From contig SLKL01000264.1 in assembly GCA_007134625.1 (NCBI GenBank), forward strand, positions 1 to 5,970: 5,970 bases of DNA, given 5' to 3'. The stretch is from Saprospiraceae bacterium. Its GTDB lineage: Bacteria > Bacteroidota > Bacteroidia > Chitinophagales > Saprospiraceae. The notes below the pieces were generated by a model. The model saw nothing but the letters and a program-made list of their open reading frames with translations, was not told where the DNA came from and searched no databases. The position numbers were made by a program, and so were the translations under genes. Shown here piece by piece: positions 5,338-5,970 of this stretch. Within the stretch, counting starts at the first letter, position 1, and each line of letters begins with the position of its first letter.

Positions 5338-5766
5338 TCAAACCCGGTCTCGGGTGCTGGCGAAAGCAGATTGGTTCCACCAGTTTTCAATCCTGTCCGT
5401 ATCAAATCCTGTTGCTGCTAATTCATTGAACAGTTGTTTTGAGTATTTGTATTTCCGGTTATAGTGCAGCCCACAGGCAAGTTCATATTTTAATTCATGA
5501 ATACTTTCAGGTCCGCCTTTGATTCTGTCCTCAATGCTCTGGTATGCAGAAATGAAAAGATAGTAAACTGAAGAATATTTCTCTCTGTTATTAAAAGCTT
5601 TCGCTAACTTATGCATGACAAATCCTGCTAATTCTATGTCTTCTAATGTCTAAGCAGATCTTAAGCTATCAATAATGAGGTTTTGTCGGGTATCCCAAAA
5701 GTTCAAAACCTGATTTTCAGAGTTCATCTCTGTTATTTCATGCCATATTTTTCTCAGTCTGCTCAT
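5338..5766 (-). pseudogene. 142-codon hypothetical gene interrupted by an in-frame TAG at codon 39
   Basis: Reading from ATG 5764-5766, the frame runs MSRLRKIWHEITEMNSEN, through VLNFWDTRQNLIIDSLRSA, and meets TAG at 5650-5652. It then continues in the same frame with TLEDIELAGFVMHKLAKAF and on to the TAA at 5338-5340. Both halves look like coding sequence of one helical, soluble protein, and no frame change is needed, so a single base change from a sense codon explains the break. A 92-codon product could start at the internal ATG 5614-5616, but coding-like sequence upstream of that Met argues against it being the true start. The C-terminal half (SSVYYLFISAYQSIED, ELKYELACGLHYNRKYKYSKQLFNELAATGFD) has a paired-helix, TPR-like look, but no family is recognised. 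It lies 65 bp after the toxin gene and 24 bp before the membrane protein gene. Sequencing error or stop-codon read-through cannot be excluded. Confidence 0.72.
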
Positions 5767-5831
5767 TTATTTGCTTAAACAGTTAATATGAACGTCATGC
5801 AAGTATTTACGAATCTGTCTTTCAGTTTAAA

Positions 5832-5970
5832 CTATATCCGGGCATTCCATATTTCTGGGTTCCTGCTTGTATGGAAAATAGCAACTATCTGTATTAGTTT
5901 ATCAACAAGTTGGTAGTATATCACAAACGGGAACTTCTTCACGACATATTTTCTTACAGATTTATAAACA
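5832..5970 (-). CDS. RelE/ParE-family toxin, C-terminal part (5' end outside window)
   Basis: The - strand frame is open from the right edge to the TAG at 5832-5834 and gives 45 residues: VYKSVRKYVVKKFPFVIYYQ, then a strand IQIVAIFHTSRNP and the end EIWNARI. The pattern (basic residue, FPF-VIYY strand, VAIFHTSRNPEIW) is the C-terminal half of the RelE/ParE fold used by type II toxins that cleave mRNA at the ribosome or poison gyrase. The antitoxin would be expected upstream, beyond the window. This piece cannot tell RelE from ParE activity. The gene is on the same strand as the interrupted gene and membrane protein that follow. Confidence 0.8.
   Translation of the reverse strand, partial: VYKSVRKYVVKKFPFVIYYQLVDKLIQIVAIFHTSRNPEIWNARI

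Overview
This looks like a chromosomal window from a member of the Bacteroidota. Three things point that way: a secreted endonuclease I with a C-terminal type IX secretion (Por) sorting tail, a mevalonate-pathway decarboxylase of the type found in this phylum, and TAnnTTTG-type -7 promoter boxes with little Shine-Dalgarno signal. The phylum call is firm and no genus is claimed.

Layout. Bases 1-435 hold the 3' end of a diphosphomevalonate decarboxylase (mvaD, + strand). It converges on a complete endonuclease I gene (466-1518, - strand) with a signal peptide and a type IX tail. Immediately upstream of that gene the sequence is unusual. The first 125 bp of the endonuclease locus (35 codons plus about 19 bp of leader) are present twice in direct orientation, at 1413-1537 and 3191-3315, with 123 of 125 bases identical. 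Between the copies lie 1653 bp that carry one gene, an AlbA_2 / GHKL-ATPase / winged-helix protein (1773-3101, - strand), whose stop codon lies inside an 11-bp tandem repeat array. Copy 1 is fused to the full endonuclease. Copy 2 is a 5' stub that keeps the old upstream flank but stops after 41 codons. The simplest reading is that the AlbA_2 gene was inserted at the 5' end of the endonuclease gene together with a target duplication, which displaced the original promoter region.

Right of the second copy, a small XRE-family regulator (3367-3573) and a four-helix membrane protein (3631-4083) form a two-gene unit on the - strand. In front of it is a cluster of GTAAA/TTTAC half-sites overlapping a -7 box, which suggests autoregulation. 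Divergent from it is a MORN_2/YwqK-like protein (4255-4677, + strand) with its own recognisable promoter. A 24-bp perfect palindrome lies in the convergent gap before the next - strand genes.

The right end is a - strand series: the C-terminus of a RelE/ParE-type toxin (5832-5970, partial), a 142-codon gene interrupted by an in-frame TAG (5338-5766), and a small membrane protein (4912-5313). The window beyond mvaD reads as an accessory region made of small, lineage-specific and partly decayed genes. The direct-repeat-flanked AlbA_2 insertion is the observation most worth following up.
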